From Oxalobacteraceae bacterium (GTDB lineage Bacteria; Pseudomonadota; Gammaproteobacteria; Burkholderiales; Burkholderiaceae_D): DNA of 64,000 nucleotides. Every line of letters begins with the position of its first letter. Position 1 is the stretch's first letter. The stretch covers positions 23,949-87,948 of the forward strand of contig JAGKXB010000003.1 in assembly GCA_021151485.1 (NCBI GenBank). The letters run 5' to 3'. Positions 20,899 to 29,592 of this stretch are shown here, in pieces. Made by a program: the position numbers and the translations under genes. Below the pieces are notes generated by a model, which was given only the letters and a program-made list of their open reading frames with translations, was not told where the DNA came from and made no database searches.

Positions 20899-21581
20899 GT
20901 ACCTTGCCTATCACCAAACGTTTAATTTATGAATTTATGATGCGTCCTAGCTTCCACCTTGGTGCAGGTTGGGATCAGCAATTATTACCAAGTATCTTAA
21001 AGTTAAAGCGTCTAAGTCCTCAATCGCATGCATTTTTATCTCGTTTTATTATCGAGAAGTGTAGGCTGTCATCTGTGTTGCCAGACATTCAATATGATGA
21101 ATTGGTCTGGGCTTTTGTGTTGTTGCCTTCTCCACGTTTGAATCGGTTTGTATCTTATTTGGGAGCCGTTTTTGTCGGACAGGAAGTACAACAGGCAATC
21201 GCGCGCAGTACTGTGTCTGCGTATCGAGATGTGCTGGGTGCTGAGCTTTATACCTTTATTATTCAACGTGTGCCATTGATTACGAAAGCTGATTATGGTG
21301 CGGAGTATGTTGGCCCGGAGAGAATCATGGAAGTTTTATTGGGCGCCGGAAGCTGTGTGCTACGTAATTTATGTGATTCTTATAGCATGGCATTATGGCC
21401 ACGAGTACGTTTGAAATTGCCATATCAAGAGAATATGGATGACGTACACGTTGATGTTATGCGTTCTTTTATGATGCATATTGATATAGTAAATATGCGC
21501 AAGATCACGTTTCGTGTACTCCGTGAACTTGAACCAACCTGGTTGAAACAATTTTTAACTGTCGCTGTAGGCCCAGGATGA
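20895..21581 (+). CDS. sctK: T3SS sorting-platform protein SctK
   Basis: 228 residues, without membrane segments. Sequence conservation of SctK is low; the call rests on place between sctJ and sctL, size, and the segment starting LPITKRLIYEFMMRPSFHLGAGW, which resembles the YscK/HrpD-type opening. SctK joins the cytoplasmic SctQ pods to the inner-membrane ring. Start ATG overlaps the sctJ stop (ATGA), as does the next junction. Confidence 0.75.
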   Translation: MSTLPITKRLIYEFMMRPSFHLGAGWDQQLLPSILKLKRLSPQSHAFLSRFIIEKCRLSSVLPDIQYDELVWAFVLLPSPRLNRFVSYLGAVFVGQEVQQAIARSTVSAYRDVLGAELYTFIIQRVPLITKADYGAEYVGPERIMEVLLGAGSCVLRNLCDSYSMALWPRVRLKLPYQENMDDVHVDVMRSFMMHIDIVNMRKITFRVLRELEPTWLKQFLTVAVGPG

Positions 21582-22159
21582 AAAACGGAAAAATTATAAG
21601 GCGTGAAGATGCTGATAACTGGCGCACTAGCCAGGACTTGCTTGCACAGGCTAAGCTGGAAGTTGAAAATATGCGCATTAAAGCACAAGAACGTGCCTTG
21701 GCTGAAGAATTGCGTGGTTATACGACAGGTTTAGAGCATGCAAGGACGGAGCAATCACAAATTGTGTTGGAAACTATTTTGCGGCGTGATGTTTACTTCT
21801 CGACCATAGAAGCTGATTTGGTCGATGTTGTCATGAATGCTGTGCGCAAAATATTTGCAGACTTTAGTGATATTGAGCGTGTCAAAATTGTTTTGGCAAA
21901 AGCATTGAGCACCTTGCGTAATCAAACTCAGGCGACAGTATCTGTCCACCCAAGTCAGTATGAGGCATTAAAATCTTCAGTTGATGTATTGATTAGTTCT
22001 TGCCCGCATTTGCGGGTATTGACTGTTGAATCAGATTCAAGAATTAATCCGGGCACCTGTGTGTTGTCAAGTGATATTAGTATTATTGAAACTGATCTCG
22101 AAGCACAGATTCGTGCCATTGAATATTCTCTAGCTGCTTTGCTGCCTGGGCCAGCATAA
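21578..22159 (+). CDS. sctL: T3SS ATPase stator SctL
   Basis: 193 residues. N-terminal coiled coil (LLAQAKLEVENMRIKAQERALAEELRGYTTGLEHARTEQ), then an alpha/beta domain (VVMNAVRKIFADFSDIERVKIVLAKALSTLRNQTQATVSVHPSQYEALKSSVDVL) like the FliH/YscL and V-ATPase subunit E fold. It should hold the ATPase SctN to the sorting platform. In most clusters sctN follows directly; here the next gene is sctU in the opposite direction, 13 bases away, and no sctN is present. Confidence 0.85.
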   Translation: MKNGKIIRREDADNWRTSQDLLAQAKLEVENMRIKAQERALAEELRGYTTGLEHARTEQSQIVLETILRRDVYFSTIEADLVDVVMNAVRKIFADFSDIERVKIVLAKALSTLRNQTQATVSVHPSQYEALKSSVDVLISSCPHLRVLTVESDSRINPGTCVLSSDISIIETDLEAQIRAIEYSLAALLPGPA

Positions 22160-22172
22160 AAATTGTTCAAAG

Positions 22173-23222
22173 TTAGTCATGCCAATCTGGACGCATATCG
22201 CGTACTGCTTGCAAGACCTCTACGACGGCATGCAGTAAATGACTGGGTACATAATCGTCTAGTGCGGCATCGGCCATCAATGCATGTGCTAGTGGGATAT
22301 TCTGAATAATCGGAACACCAGCGTTGGTGGCTTCTTCCACAATGGCGCGCGCATAAGCACCTTCCCCTTTTGCCATCACAACAGGTAATGCGGTTTCCTC
22401 TGCTTCATAACGTAGTGCGATAGCAAAATGGACTGGATTGACCACGATGGCGGAAGATTTCCGCACTGCTTGCTTGCGTTCTTCCATTAATAATTCTTTA
22501 TGTAATTCCTTGCGATGTTGTTTGATGTGTGGATCCCCATCGTTTTCTTTGTGTTCTTTCTTAACTTCATCTTTTGACATTCTTTGTTGTTTGAAGAAAA
22601 GATGTCGCTGCAACAAAATATCAATCAACGCAACGATCAAAAAGATGATGGCACTACTAATTAACATGTTATTCAGCAATGTAGCAAAAGCTGTCCCCAG
22701 GGCATGAATGCCGGATTCCGGTAGTAGAATCAAGGGGCCAATGTTATCCCTGATGATGCGCCATAGTATCCACGTGAGGATGAGTACTTTTAGTACAGAT
22801 TTGCACGCTTCCAGCAAGTTTTTCATTGAAAAAAGATTTTTTACATTGCTGATAACATCCAATTTTTTGAAACTAGGTTTGATCTTTTCTGGTGCGAATA
22901 CTACCCCTGCTTGCAATATTTCTGCCAAAACGCTGATGAAAATAATAATGACGACGAAGGGAATTCCTGAAGAAACCAATTCGCGCATTACCATATCCAG
23001 AAAACTATCCAATACTACAGAGAAGGGGGCGTAGGCATGATTTCCAGCCCATTGCACCATGTTGGAAATACTGGAAACAATTTGTTTACCGGAAAACGTT
23101 AGGTAAATAACAAAACCTAGCAAAAGTAACGCTTTTGAGACTTCTTTGCTTTGTGGCACATCTCCTTTTTGACGTGCATCACGTAGTTTTTTCGGGGTGG
23201 GTTGTTCTGTTTTTTCCGTCAT
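22173..23222 (-). CDS. sctU: T3SS export gate switch protein SctU
   Basis: 349 residues: four membrane helices (about 29-48, 85-108, 143-160, 180-205) and a cytoplasmic autocleavage domain. It starts in the typical way (EKTEQPTPKKLRDARQKGDVPQSKEV). The self-cleavage site that is usually NPTH reads NPVH here (residues 262-265). In SctU, cleavage after Asn lets the machine switch from rod and needle to translocator export. First plus-to-minus junction of the island; the end faces sctL. Confidence 0.95.
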   Translation of the reverse strand: MTEKTEQPTPKKLRDARQKGDVPQSKEVSKALLLLGFVIYLTFSGKQIVSSISNMVQWAGNHAYAPFSVVLDSFLDMVMRELVSSGIPFVVIIIFISVLAEILQAGVVFAPEKIKPSFKKLDVISNVKNLFSMKNLLEACKSVLKVLILTWILWRIIRDNIGPLILLPESGIHALGTAFATLLNNMLISSAIIFLIVALIDILLQRHLFFKQQRMSKDEVKKEHKENDGDPHIKQHRKELHKELLMEERKQAVRKSSAIVVNPVHFAIALRYEAEETALPVVMAKGEGAYARAIVEEATNAGVPIIQNIPLAHALMADAALDDYVPSHLLHAVVEVLQAVRDMRPDWHD

Positions 23223-23238
23223 TGGACCAGTTAACCAG

Positions 23239-24033
23239 TTATTGCGTCAGTTTAATGAATTGCTGGGTGACAGAAAGAATTTGTGGCAATTCTAGTACTG
23301 TCTTTTCTAGATAGCGTAATAAATGGGGAAAATAGAGCACTAGGACGAATAGCGCAATACCGCTTTTAATTGGCATTGCCAGGAAGAAAACTTGCATTTG
23401 TGGAGCGAATAAACTCACAATTGCCAGTGCAATTTCGGCTAGTAGCATACAAATCATGGCGGGTGCTGCCAATACAATTGCCGTACGAATCAAAGCATCA
23501 AGTAAACCTAAATAATGTTTTGCAAATGCTGGGTCTAAATGCGGTAAGCCAGCTGTGATTGGCCATACGGTATAGCTTTGATAAATCATGCCTAACATTA
23601 GGGTGAGGCCACCCATGATCAAAAATAATACTGTGTAGGCTTGCTCGATCAACGTTGCGAGTGTGGAAACCTCGTTTCCTGTCATTGGATTTGTGATGGC
23701 ACCAGCAGTCGCACCACGTTGGTTATCAATCACAAAGCCAGCAGCTTCAGCGGCCCAAAATGGAATGGCGACAGCAAATCCTAGCAACATACCTATGCCT
23801 GTTTCTTTGAGCACCAAGAGAATTAGCCATGCCGCATTAATTGACGTATTGTCGATTTGCACTATTAGCATAGGCAAAATTGGTAGGGTAAAAGCGCTTG
23901 CAACCCCTACCCGTAGTAAAGCAGGCATATTTTGACGCGTGAGGAAAGGTAGCATAGCCAATGCTGCCAGCATTCGAGGCACGCCTAGCGTAAATCCAGT
24001 CAATATTGGCTGGACGGAGCTTAAATCCATCAT
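23239..24033 (-). CDS. sctT: T3SS export gate protein SctT
   Basis: 264 residues with about six hydrophobic helices; family segments GVPRMLAALAMLPFLTRQNMPALLRVGVASAFTLPILP and AAEAAGFVIDNQRGATAGAITNPMTGNEVSTLATLIEQAYTVLFLIMGG are clear. Part of the SctR5-S4-T1 export gate in the inner membrane. It lies 16 bases upstream of sctU and 12 after sctS. Two adjacent ATG codons open the frame; either could start it. Confidence 0.93.
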   Translation of the reverse strand: MMDLSSVQPILTGFTLGVPRMLAALAMLPFLTRQNMPALLRVGVASAFTLPILPMLIVQIDNTSINAAWLILLVLKETGIGMLLGFAVAIPFWAAEAAGFVIDNQRGATAGAITNPMTGNEVSTLATLIEQAYTVLFLIMGGLTLMLGMIYQSYTVWPITAGLPHLDPAFAKHYLGLLDALIRTAIVLAAPAMICMLLAEIALAIVSLFAPQMQVFFLAMPIKSGIALFVLVLYFPHLLRYLEKTVLELPQILSVTQQFIKLTQ

Positions 24034-24045
24034 GGTTGTAATTGT

Positions 24046-24315
24046 TTATTTCCCAACCAGGGGAATGACATCGAACAGGATTTTCGTGTATTGGTATATT
24101 TCACTACCTATCCAACGCATGGTAAGTGCTAATGTAATGACAGTAGCGACCAACTTGACTGCATATGAAAGTGTTTGCTCTTGAATTTGCGTCAGGGCCT
24201 GTATGACTGCAAATAAAATACCGACTACTGCGGCTGCAACAATCACTGGCAGCGATAGCATTAAACTTAAATACAGTGCCTTGTTGGCATAATTAATCAA
24301 TTCAGCGGTGGACAC
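24046..24315 (-). CDS. sctS: T3SS export gate protein SctS
   Basis: 89 residues from a GTG at 24315 (VSTAELINYANKALYLSLMLSLPVIVAAAVVGILFAVIQALTQIQEQTLS...), with AGGAGC about seven bases before it. This gives the usual family length. An ATG at 24378 extends the frame by 21 residues but would overlap the sctR coding end by 43 bases and has no good ribosome site. Two membrane helices; SctS is part of the helical export gate. A 20-base gap separates it from sctR. Confidence 0.92.
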   Translation of the reverse strand: MSTAELINYANKALYLSLMLSLPVIVAAAVVGILFAVIQALTQIQEQTLSYAVKLVATVITLALTMRWIGSEIYQYTKILFDVIPLVGK

Positions 24316-24335
24316 AGCTTGCTCCTGATCTGGCG

Positions 24336-24983
24336 TTATATGTAAGAAAGCACCAACCCATGTAAGAGTTGTGTCCATCCATCAACCATGACGAATAAGA
24401 ATAATTTCAGCGGTAAAGAAATCGTCGATGGCGATACCATCATCATTCCGAGTGCAAGCAGTATGTTTGAAACAATGAGATCAATGACCACAAAGGGCAA
24501 ATAAAGCAAAAAACCAATCTCAAACGCTGTTGTTAATTCACCAACGACAAAGGCAGGCATTAATACAAGGAAATCAGATTCTTTGACTTTGTCTGATTGC
24601 TCCTTGGGCCACATGGTTTTTGTCGTATTAACGAAAAATGCTCGTTGTTCTGCTTTACTGTTTTTGATTAAAAAAGCGCGTAGCGGTTCTGATCCTTTGC
24701 TGAAAGTGTTCATGATGGCTTGTACACTGGTGAGGGCACCTGGTTCATTACGGAAGGCATCGCCCGTTTTTTCTATCACTGGCGCCATGACGTATAAACT
24801 CAAAATAAAAGACAATCCGTACAACGCGATATTTGGTGGAACTTGTTGTACCCCTAGCGAGTTGCGTACCAACATCATGACGGTTGATATTTTTAAGAAT
24901 GAAGTAGTCACTACCAAAAATAAAGGCAGCAATCCTAGGATTGCCAGCACAATGGCAAGTGAAATTGGGTCTATAGCTGTCAT
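24336..24983 (-). CDS. sctR: T3SS export gate protein SctR
   Basis: 215 residues from the ATG at 24983 (MTAIDPISLAIVLAILGLLPLFLVVTTSFLKISTVMMLVRNSLGVQQVPPNIALYGLSFILSLYVMAPVIE). A TTG/GTG-type longer frame up to 25061 would only add a non-conserved His/Arg-rich lead that runs into sctQ. The conserved FVVGELTTAFEIGFLLYLPFVVIDLIVSNILLALGMMMVSPSTISLPLKLFLFVMVDGW end marks the family. Core component of the export gate. Confidence 0.94.
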   Translation of the reverse strand: MTAIDPISLAIVLAILGLLPLFLVVTTSFLKISTVMMLVRNSLGVQQVPPNIALYGLSFILSLYVMAPVIEKTGDAFRNEPGALTSVQAIMNTFSKGSEPLRAFLIKNSKAEQRAFFVNTTKTMWPKEQSDKVKESDFLVLMPAFVVGELTTAFEIGFLLYLPFVVIDLIVSNILLALGMMMVSPSTISLPLKLFLFVMVDGWTQLLHGLVLSYI

Positions 24984-25017
24984 GTGTAACGGGTGACGGT
25001 GGTTGTAACGATGAGAA

Positions 25018-26163
25018 TTATGATTTGTGCGGGGGCATGATGCGCGTAATAGAGACACCAATTTGTCCGTTGACTTCGACTAACTCACCTTCGCCAATAC
25101 GGACACCATTCATTCGTAAATTGACTGCACGTTCTGGAGCCAAACCGAGGTCAAATATATAACCGGGGGCGAGTTTAGATAATTCTTTCAATAGAATTTG
25201 TCGCTCACCTATGTCAAAAGTAATGCGAATTGGTATGTCCCCCAAATTATCGGGATTAAATTGCAGCAAGGAGTCTGCATCGTCATCAGTATTGATCATT
25301 GTTTCTTGTTCCATTTTTTTCACCTCTGTGCTTACATGCGCAAAATTTTGTTCGACTAGTTTTGCCATTGCTCCCAGTTTAGGGGCAAGACGTAGGCAAA
25401 ATACATCTTGTTCATTTCCTGGCCACCAACCATCTGGTAGCAAAACATCTTGTGGTTGCAGACTATTTAATTCATTTAATGGCAAGTCAATCCAACCAAG
25501 CTCTAGCCATGTTGAGATTGGCAAATTTCTCCATCCTGATTTGAGAGGAGGGTAGCTTACGCTGCTGCTTGTTTGTTGTGCTAGTTTGTGTGCGTTAGCT
25601 AAATCCATCATGAAGTAGCATGAAATCGGGGCATTTGTGTTGACCTGATTGGTGTCAACATGCGACTCATACATGCTTAACTCCAGGATAAAAGGTAAAT
25701 TCTTCTGGAGTGCGCTGAGATTCGTGTTGGATGGCATCCAATTATTAATACGTATTGGGCCTGACAGATATGGTTGAAAACCGATTAGTAAATCATCGGC
25801 TGTTTGTTGTAATAGAGCCAATAGAATATCTGGTGAAATTTGATCCCATGTCATCACTTCGTATTGCGCAGCCAATAGACTCGCTGCCGCATCACCTGAA
25901 AAGGCTAGGCAGCCGTGAATATTTTTCCAGCTTATTGATACGAAGATACTGGTATCTGGTTCGCATTCCAACACAGATCCTAGCATCGCAGCTTGCCAAT
26001 GTTGATCCCAACATATTCCATCCCATTTTTTGCCGGCAGCTAACTGATTGTTGGCGGCAATTAATGCGGCGGGAATGGAGCGCAGTTTAGGCGGTATAAA
26101 GATGGGCCTGGGCATAGGTGTGTGACACGCATCCATGCTGTGATTCATTACATCGTTTTGCAT
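25018..26163 (-). CDS. sctQ: T3SS cytoplasmic ring (C-ring) protein SctQ
   Basis: 381 residues. The C-terminal 80 are a SpoA/FliN-type domain (LGDIPIRITFDIGERQILLKELSKLAPGYIFDLGLAPERAVNLRMNGVRIGEGELVEVNGQIGVSITRIM), which builds the sorting platform; the N-terminal 280 are divergent. Several in-frame Met codons (residues 1, 6, 10, 17) make the true start uncertain and none has a strong ribosome site. A terminator-like hairpin stands just upstream, so the Q-R-S-T-U block probably has its own promoter. Confidence 0.9.
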   Translation of the reverse strand: MQNDVMNHSMDACHTPMPRPIFIPPKLRSIPAALIAANNQLAAGKKWDGICWDQHWQAAMLGSVLECEPDTSIFVSISWKNIHGCLAFSGDAAASLLAAQYEVMTWDQISPDILLALLQQTADDLLIGFQPYLSGPIRINNWMPSNTNLSALQKNLPFILELSMYESHVDTNQVNTNAPISCYFMMDLANAHKLAQQTSSSVSYPPLKSGWRNLPISTWLELGWIDLPLNELNSLQPQDVLLPDGWWPGNEQDVFCLRLAPKLGAMAKLVEQNFAHVSTEVKKMEQETMINTDDDADSLLQFNPDNLGDIPIRITFDIGERQILLKELSKLAPGYIFDLGLAPERAVNLRMNGVRIGEGELVEVNGQIGVSITRIMPPHKS

Positions 26164-26201
26164 TGTGGGGCTTTGATGGAAGTGCTAGAAGAAAATGAAA
26201 A

Positions 26202-26220
26202 ATGCCGCTTTACGCGGCAT
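26202..26220 (-). terminator. Hairpin ending the translocator operon
   Basis: ATGCCGC and GCGGCAT form a 7-bp stem around five bases; read on the minus strand it is followed by a T-rich run (TTTTTCATTTTC). It lies between the chaperone gene ending at 26289 and the start of sctQ, so it would separate the two minus-strand operons. Confidence 0.7.
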
Positions 26221-26288
26221 CAAGTTTATCATTAATTCATCAGAGTAATTCACTGATTCATGATGTAAACCTCGTTGTGTTAATCACC

Positions 26289-26666
26289 TCAGCTGAGGGC
26301 GAGCTTGCAATTGTTGCATCTTTCTATGATCTCGGGATCATTTTCATCTAATACAATTAAGAAGGAGTAAGTGTCAATTGCGTCCTGTAATTGACCACAC
26401 ATTTGCTGTGCAGCAGCGAGTGCTTTGAGATAACGTAGGTTGACAGGGCTATAAATCCTGAGAAAGCTAAAAAAATCACGTGCTTTTTCAAATTGAGATT
26501 GCTGGTAATACGCATGTCCTATCGTATAAATATATTCAAGCTCATCGTTGGTGAATCGTTGACTAGAAGGTAAGTTACGAAGTTCTGTTGTGAGTCGTTC
26601 CAATATTGATCCAAAGGCATTATCTGCGTCGGATGCTTTTGTTTTATTTGATGTGTTTGTATACAT
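26289..26666 (-). CDS. SycD-like class II T3SS chaperone (second copy)
   Basis: 125 residues with TPR helices: FTNDELEYIYTIGHAYYQQSQFEKARDFFSFLRIYSPVNLRYLKALAAAQQMCGQLQDAIDTYSFLIVLDENDPEI. Class II chaperones of the SycD/LcrH type bind the two translocators in the cytoplasm. This one follows the repeat-bearing translocator gene, so that is the likely client, while the other SycD-like protein lies next to the first translocator. Length is shorter than the usual 150-165 residues, with a short C-terminus. Confidence 0.78.
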   Translation of the reverse strand: MYTNTSNKTKASDADNAFGSILERLTTELRNLPSSQRFTNDELEYIYTIGHAYYQQSQFEKARDFFSFLRIYSPVNLRYLKALAAAQQMCGQLQDAIDTYSFLIVLDENDPEIIERCNNCKLALS

Positions 26667-26690
26667 GATTTTCTTAAACCTTGAGCAAAT

Positions 26691-28265
26691 TTAAATGGCC
26701 CTAACAATCGACAACGAGACGTCATTAATGTTTTTCTTGATGTCTTGGGTCGTGTTGATAATCGAGCTGATAATTTCTGCCATGCTTTGTTTGGTGGATT
26801 GCGCATCGTCGGCTTTTGCATTGTGTTGTTGTGCTTCTGCCTCTAGTTTCTTTTGTTGGGTTTCTTCATCCGCTGCCTTTAGATTGTAAGCAGCTTCAAA
26901 GACTCCACCAGGCGCAGAAACGAGTTGTCCAATTGCACCAGTCAATTGTGAATAAGTCATCAACATGGTTTGCTTCATGTTGGTGGCTTGGGTGTACTGT
27001 TGTAATTTTTCTTGATAAGTATTTTGCCTTGCTGCCCAATGCGCATCTGATTCTGCTTGTACAGGACGGGGGTGATTGTCCTCATATTCAGTTAAAGCAA
27101 TACCAGCTTCTTTTGGGATGGAGCGATAGCTTGCTGTGTTTTCATATTCATCGACTCTGATCTGAAATTCGGCATCTGTTTCCGGTTGGGGGCGAGGATG
27201 ACGTCTTTCATAGGCGGTTACGGCCTCAGTATCTCTATTGAAAAAACTACTGTTATCTCTATCGGTTTGTTGAGCTCTCCGATATCCTTCGGTGTTTTCA
27301 TAATCGAACCTTCTATGATCAAATTGTTCTGGTGTTTCTTGTACGGGGCGCTGATTGGCTGCCTCATATTGTGCTTGAGCGATTGGGTCATTAGGTAAAC
27401 GTTGATAGTCTGGATCGCTTTGATATCTTGTTAATTCGGTATTGTATTCAGCATCTGTTTTGCTAGGGTCAACGCCTGCAATTGATCTTAATTGTGTTGG
27501 ACGAGGATTTTGCATTTCATAGTCGTCCAGCGTACCATCACGAAATGCTGTTTGGTATTCTGGTGTTGACTCGTACGCATCCAATCTAACTCGAAATTCC
27601 TCATCGGTTTCTATCCCTCTTTTAGGGGGAGTTGGTTCTGTGTCGGCTTGCATGCTTTTTACCAGAAACACGCTACTGCCTATGGTCGTGGCAGCACCTG
27701 CTATTTCGAATACAGCTTTTCCTATTGCCCCTTTGTATCGATCCAATGCGGCGTTATGAATTTTATCCGCTGCGGCATTAAGGGCAGCGAGAGCCGAATT
27801 CAGTTCGTCTTTACGCTCATTACGCGCACTGACTTTGACTGTTTGTGCAAAGACTAAGAAGAGTTGCATGACTGAAACTAAATCTGCATCCATCGAACGA
27901 CCAGAATCGCTAGTGGCGTTGATTGAATCACGGACTGCACTCAATTTTTCTATAATTAAATCAATACTGGCGGTTGTATTTTGAGGCGAGGAAATGGTCA
28001 AAATTGTACTGGAGACACTGCCGACATAACTTTGTAATATTGCGCTTGCGTTGGCATCATTTTCTAGTGCTTTGATTGCTTCTATTTCAAGTTGTGCTGC
28101 TGCTTTTGCTATAGATTCGTTGGAGGGGTTACTTGCTGCTGATTTGGCGGCTTCTGCTGCTTTCATCAATGCTAAATAAGTAGCGGATTGGGGATCAAAG
28201 TTTGCCGCTTTGTCTTCGGTTTGTTGTGCTATTGTTGTCCATTGGCTCGAAGTAATGACACTCAT
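26691..28265 (-). CDS. sctB: Minor T3SS translocator (SctB-like) with repeat insert
   Basis: 524 residues, much longer than most SctB proteins. Residues 1-200 are helical with a hydrophobic segment at about 179-203 (GAIGKAVFEIAGAATTIGSSVFLVKSM); residues 430-524 have the family-like C-terminal part (YSQLTGAIGQLVSAPGGVFEAAYNLKAADEETQQKKLEAEAQQH..., then a coiled coil). Between them, residues 219-423 hold four full and one partial degenerate repeats, listed separately. Together with the hydrophobic translocator it would make the pore in the host membrane. AGAGGG stands before the ATG. Assignment rests on position between two SycD-like chaperones and this layout. Confidence 0.75.
   Translation of the reverse strand: MSVITSSQWTTIAQQTEDKAANFDPQSATYLALMKAAEAAKSAASNPSNESIAKAAAQLEIEAIKALENDANASAILQSYVGSVSSTILTISSPQNTTASIDLIIEKLSAVRDSINATSDSGRSMDADLVSVMQLFLVFAQTVKVSARNERKDELNSALAALNAAADKIHNAALDRYKGAIGKAVFEIAGAATTIGSSVFLVKSMQADTEPTPPKRGIETDEEFRVRLDAYESTPEYQTAFRDGTLDDYEMQNPRPTQLRSIAGVDPSKTDAEYNTELTRYQSDPDYQRLPNDPIAQAQYEAANQRPVQETPEQFDHRRFDYENTEGYRRAQQTDRDNSSFFNRDTEAVTAYERRHPRPQPETDAEFQIRVDEYENTASYRSIPKEAGIALTEYEDNHPRPVQAESDAHWAARQNTYQEKLQQYTQATNMKQTMLMTYSQLTGAIGQLVSAPGGVFEAAYNLKAADEETQQKKLEAEAQQHNAKADDAQSTKQSMAEIISSIINTTQDIKKNINDVSLSIVRAI
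26988..27611 (-). repeat. Degenerate ~40-residue tandem repeats inside the translocator
   Basis: Protein residues 219-258, 269-309, 310-360, 362-403 and a partial copy 405-423. Each unit opens like ETDAEFQIRVDEYENT..Y, runs through a variable polar stretch of 10-20 residues and ends in YE..HPRPVQ or close to it. The third copy is longer by about ten residues. The DNA of the copies has diverged, so this is an old or fast-evolving array. Confidence 0.85.
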
Positions 28266-28329
28266 GATGGGCCCTCTATAAAATTAAAGAATTCAGTTAA
28301 ATCAGTACGCAATCATGTAAAAAACCATG

Positions 28330-29580
28330 TTACGCAAGTTGATTGAGTTTTAGCATTAAGGCGGACCTTTCTTTGACCATTTTAGACATGCCATCCATCA
28401 TGCTGCTAAATTGACCGACAAGTGCTGCTACATCATCTTTTTTGTCTGCCACCATTGCCATAATTTTCTCAGCGATGGCTTTGATTCTTTCTATATCGGC
28501 TTGAGTAGTTCCGATATCTTTTTGATCTTCTGCTACGGATATGTCGAGGCTACTTGAACCTATTGTTGTACCTGCACTGCCCAGACCAACGATGATTCCT
28601 GCTTGGCTTGCTCTAAGGCCAAGCTGTGCAGCAAATGCCATGGATCTTCCCTCTACAGCAAGTTGTGATGCCTTACCTGCTTGTACTCCCATCAAGGCAG
28701 CACCTACTAACGCGCAGGTAAACGTGACTGCCATACCGATGTACATTGATTCTTCGTCCGATGCACCGCTTTCTTTGGCGATGGAGGCGACACCATTACC
28801 CAACAATTCTGGTGAGGTGAGAAGAGGTGTAATCGCAGCCATTGGGTTGCCACTTGCTAATGTTGCAGCCATAAACACGAGTGTTAATCCCATTGCCATG
28901 ATCGGAGCAAATTTTCTTGCTTGTTCATCTGACATCCCGCACCCCTTCAAAATTTCTAGGGATAATGCGGTGACTCCAGCAGAGATGGTCATATCTGGCC
29001 CACCACTGTGCTTACTAATTACACTCGCAACGGTTTGTAGCAGCATGAGTGATGTGATGGCCAGTAAAGGTGCGGCAGCACCACCCGTTGCCATTGTTAA
29101 CGCTGCTGCGCCTGCAACAGCTAAGGCTGCGCCTATGCATGTAAAGACGTCGGTAATAATGGAAAGAATTCTTCTTTTTCTCTCTTTTTTGCGCGCTCTT
29201 TCCATTTTATGAATACAGTCGTGCAATTTTTTTACGATGTCGTCAGAGGCTTTTTTACGGTTAACTAAATCGTTATTCAGATCCAGTTGAATGCTTTTTA
29301 TCACTGCATTGTTTAACTCACTAAATAGCTTCATTAAAGCGTATTGCCCAGCTTCTAAATTTGAATTGGATGAGCTTGTGCTGGGCGTGTCAATAGCAGG
29401 TTGACTAAACTCATTACTATTGGCATCAATATTCTGCGTATACTTACCCAGCGTCGCATAGTCGTTGGAGAGATTACCATTGAGTGTCGTTTGACTCGCA
29501 TTTTGTGTGTCTGCAACAGATGATGAGCCAAGAGCGTTTGCGTATTGCGTAGTTGTGTCGTTTGTTGTGATGGCTGCCAT
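28330..29580 (-). CDS. sctE: Major T3SS translocator, hydrophobic (SctE/BopB/IpaB-like)
   Basis: 416 residues. Ser/Thr/Asn-rich N-terminus (1-75), a short coiled region (80-130) ending in a basic cluster (RARKKERKRR), then long hydrophobic stretches at about 138-188, 224-243 and 279-299, and a C-terminal coiled region (350-410). This matches the pore-forming translocators of the YopB/IpaB/BopB group, where two membrane hairpins insert into host membranes. It lies 12 bases after its likely chaperone. Confidence 0.85.
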   Translation of the reverse strand: MAAITTNDTTTQYANALGSSSVADTQNASQTTLNGNLSNDYATLGKYTQNIDANSNEFSQPAIDTPSTSSSNSNLEAGQYALMKLFSELNNAVIKSIQLDLNNDLVNRKKASDDIVKKLHDCIHKMERARKKERKRRILSIITDVFTCIGAALAVAGAAALTMATGGAAAPLLAITSLMLLQTVASVISKHSGGPDMTISAGVTALSLEILKGCGMSDEQARKFAPIMAMGLTLVFMAATLASGNPMAAITPLLTSPELLGNGVASIAKESGASDEESMYIGMAVTFTCALVGAALMGVQAGKASQLAVEGRSMAFAAQLGLRASQAGIIVGLGSAGTTIGSSSLDISVAEDQKDIGTTQADIERIKAIAEKIMAMVADKKDDVAALVGQFSSMMDGMSKMVKERSALMLKLNQLA

Positions 29581-29592
29581 AATAATCTCTCT

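Noticed and set aside
24984..25061. N-terminal extension of sctR
   Set aside because: His/Arg-rich, not conserved in SctR, and overlaps the end of sctQ. The ATG at 24983 gives the family start.
28541..29212. 223-residue open frame antisense to the major translocator
   Set aside because: Shadow of the real gene; hydrophobic Ala/Pro/Ser composition results from the codons of the opposite strand.
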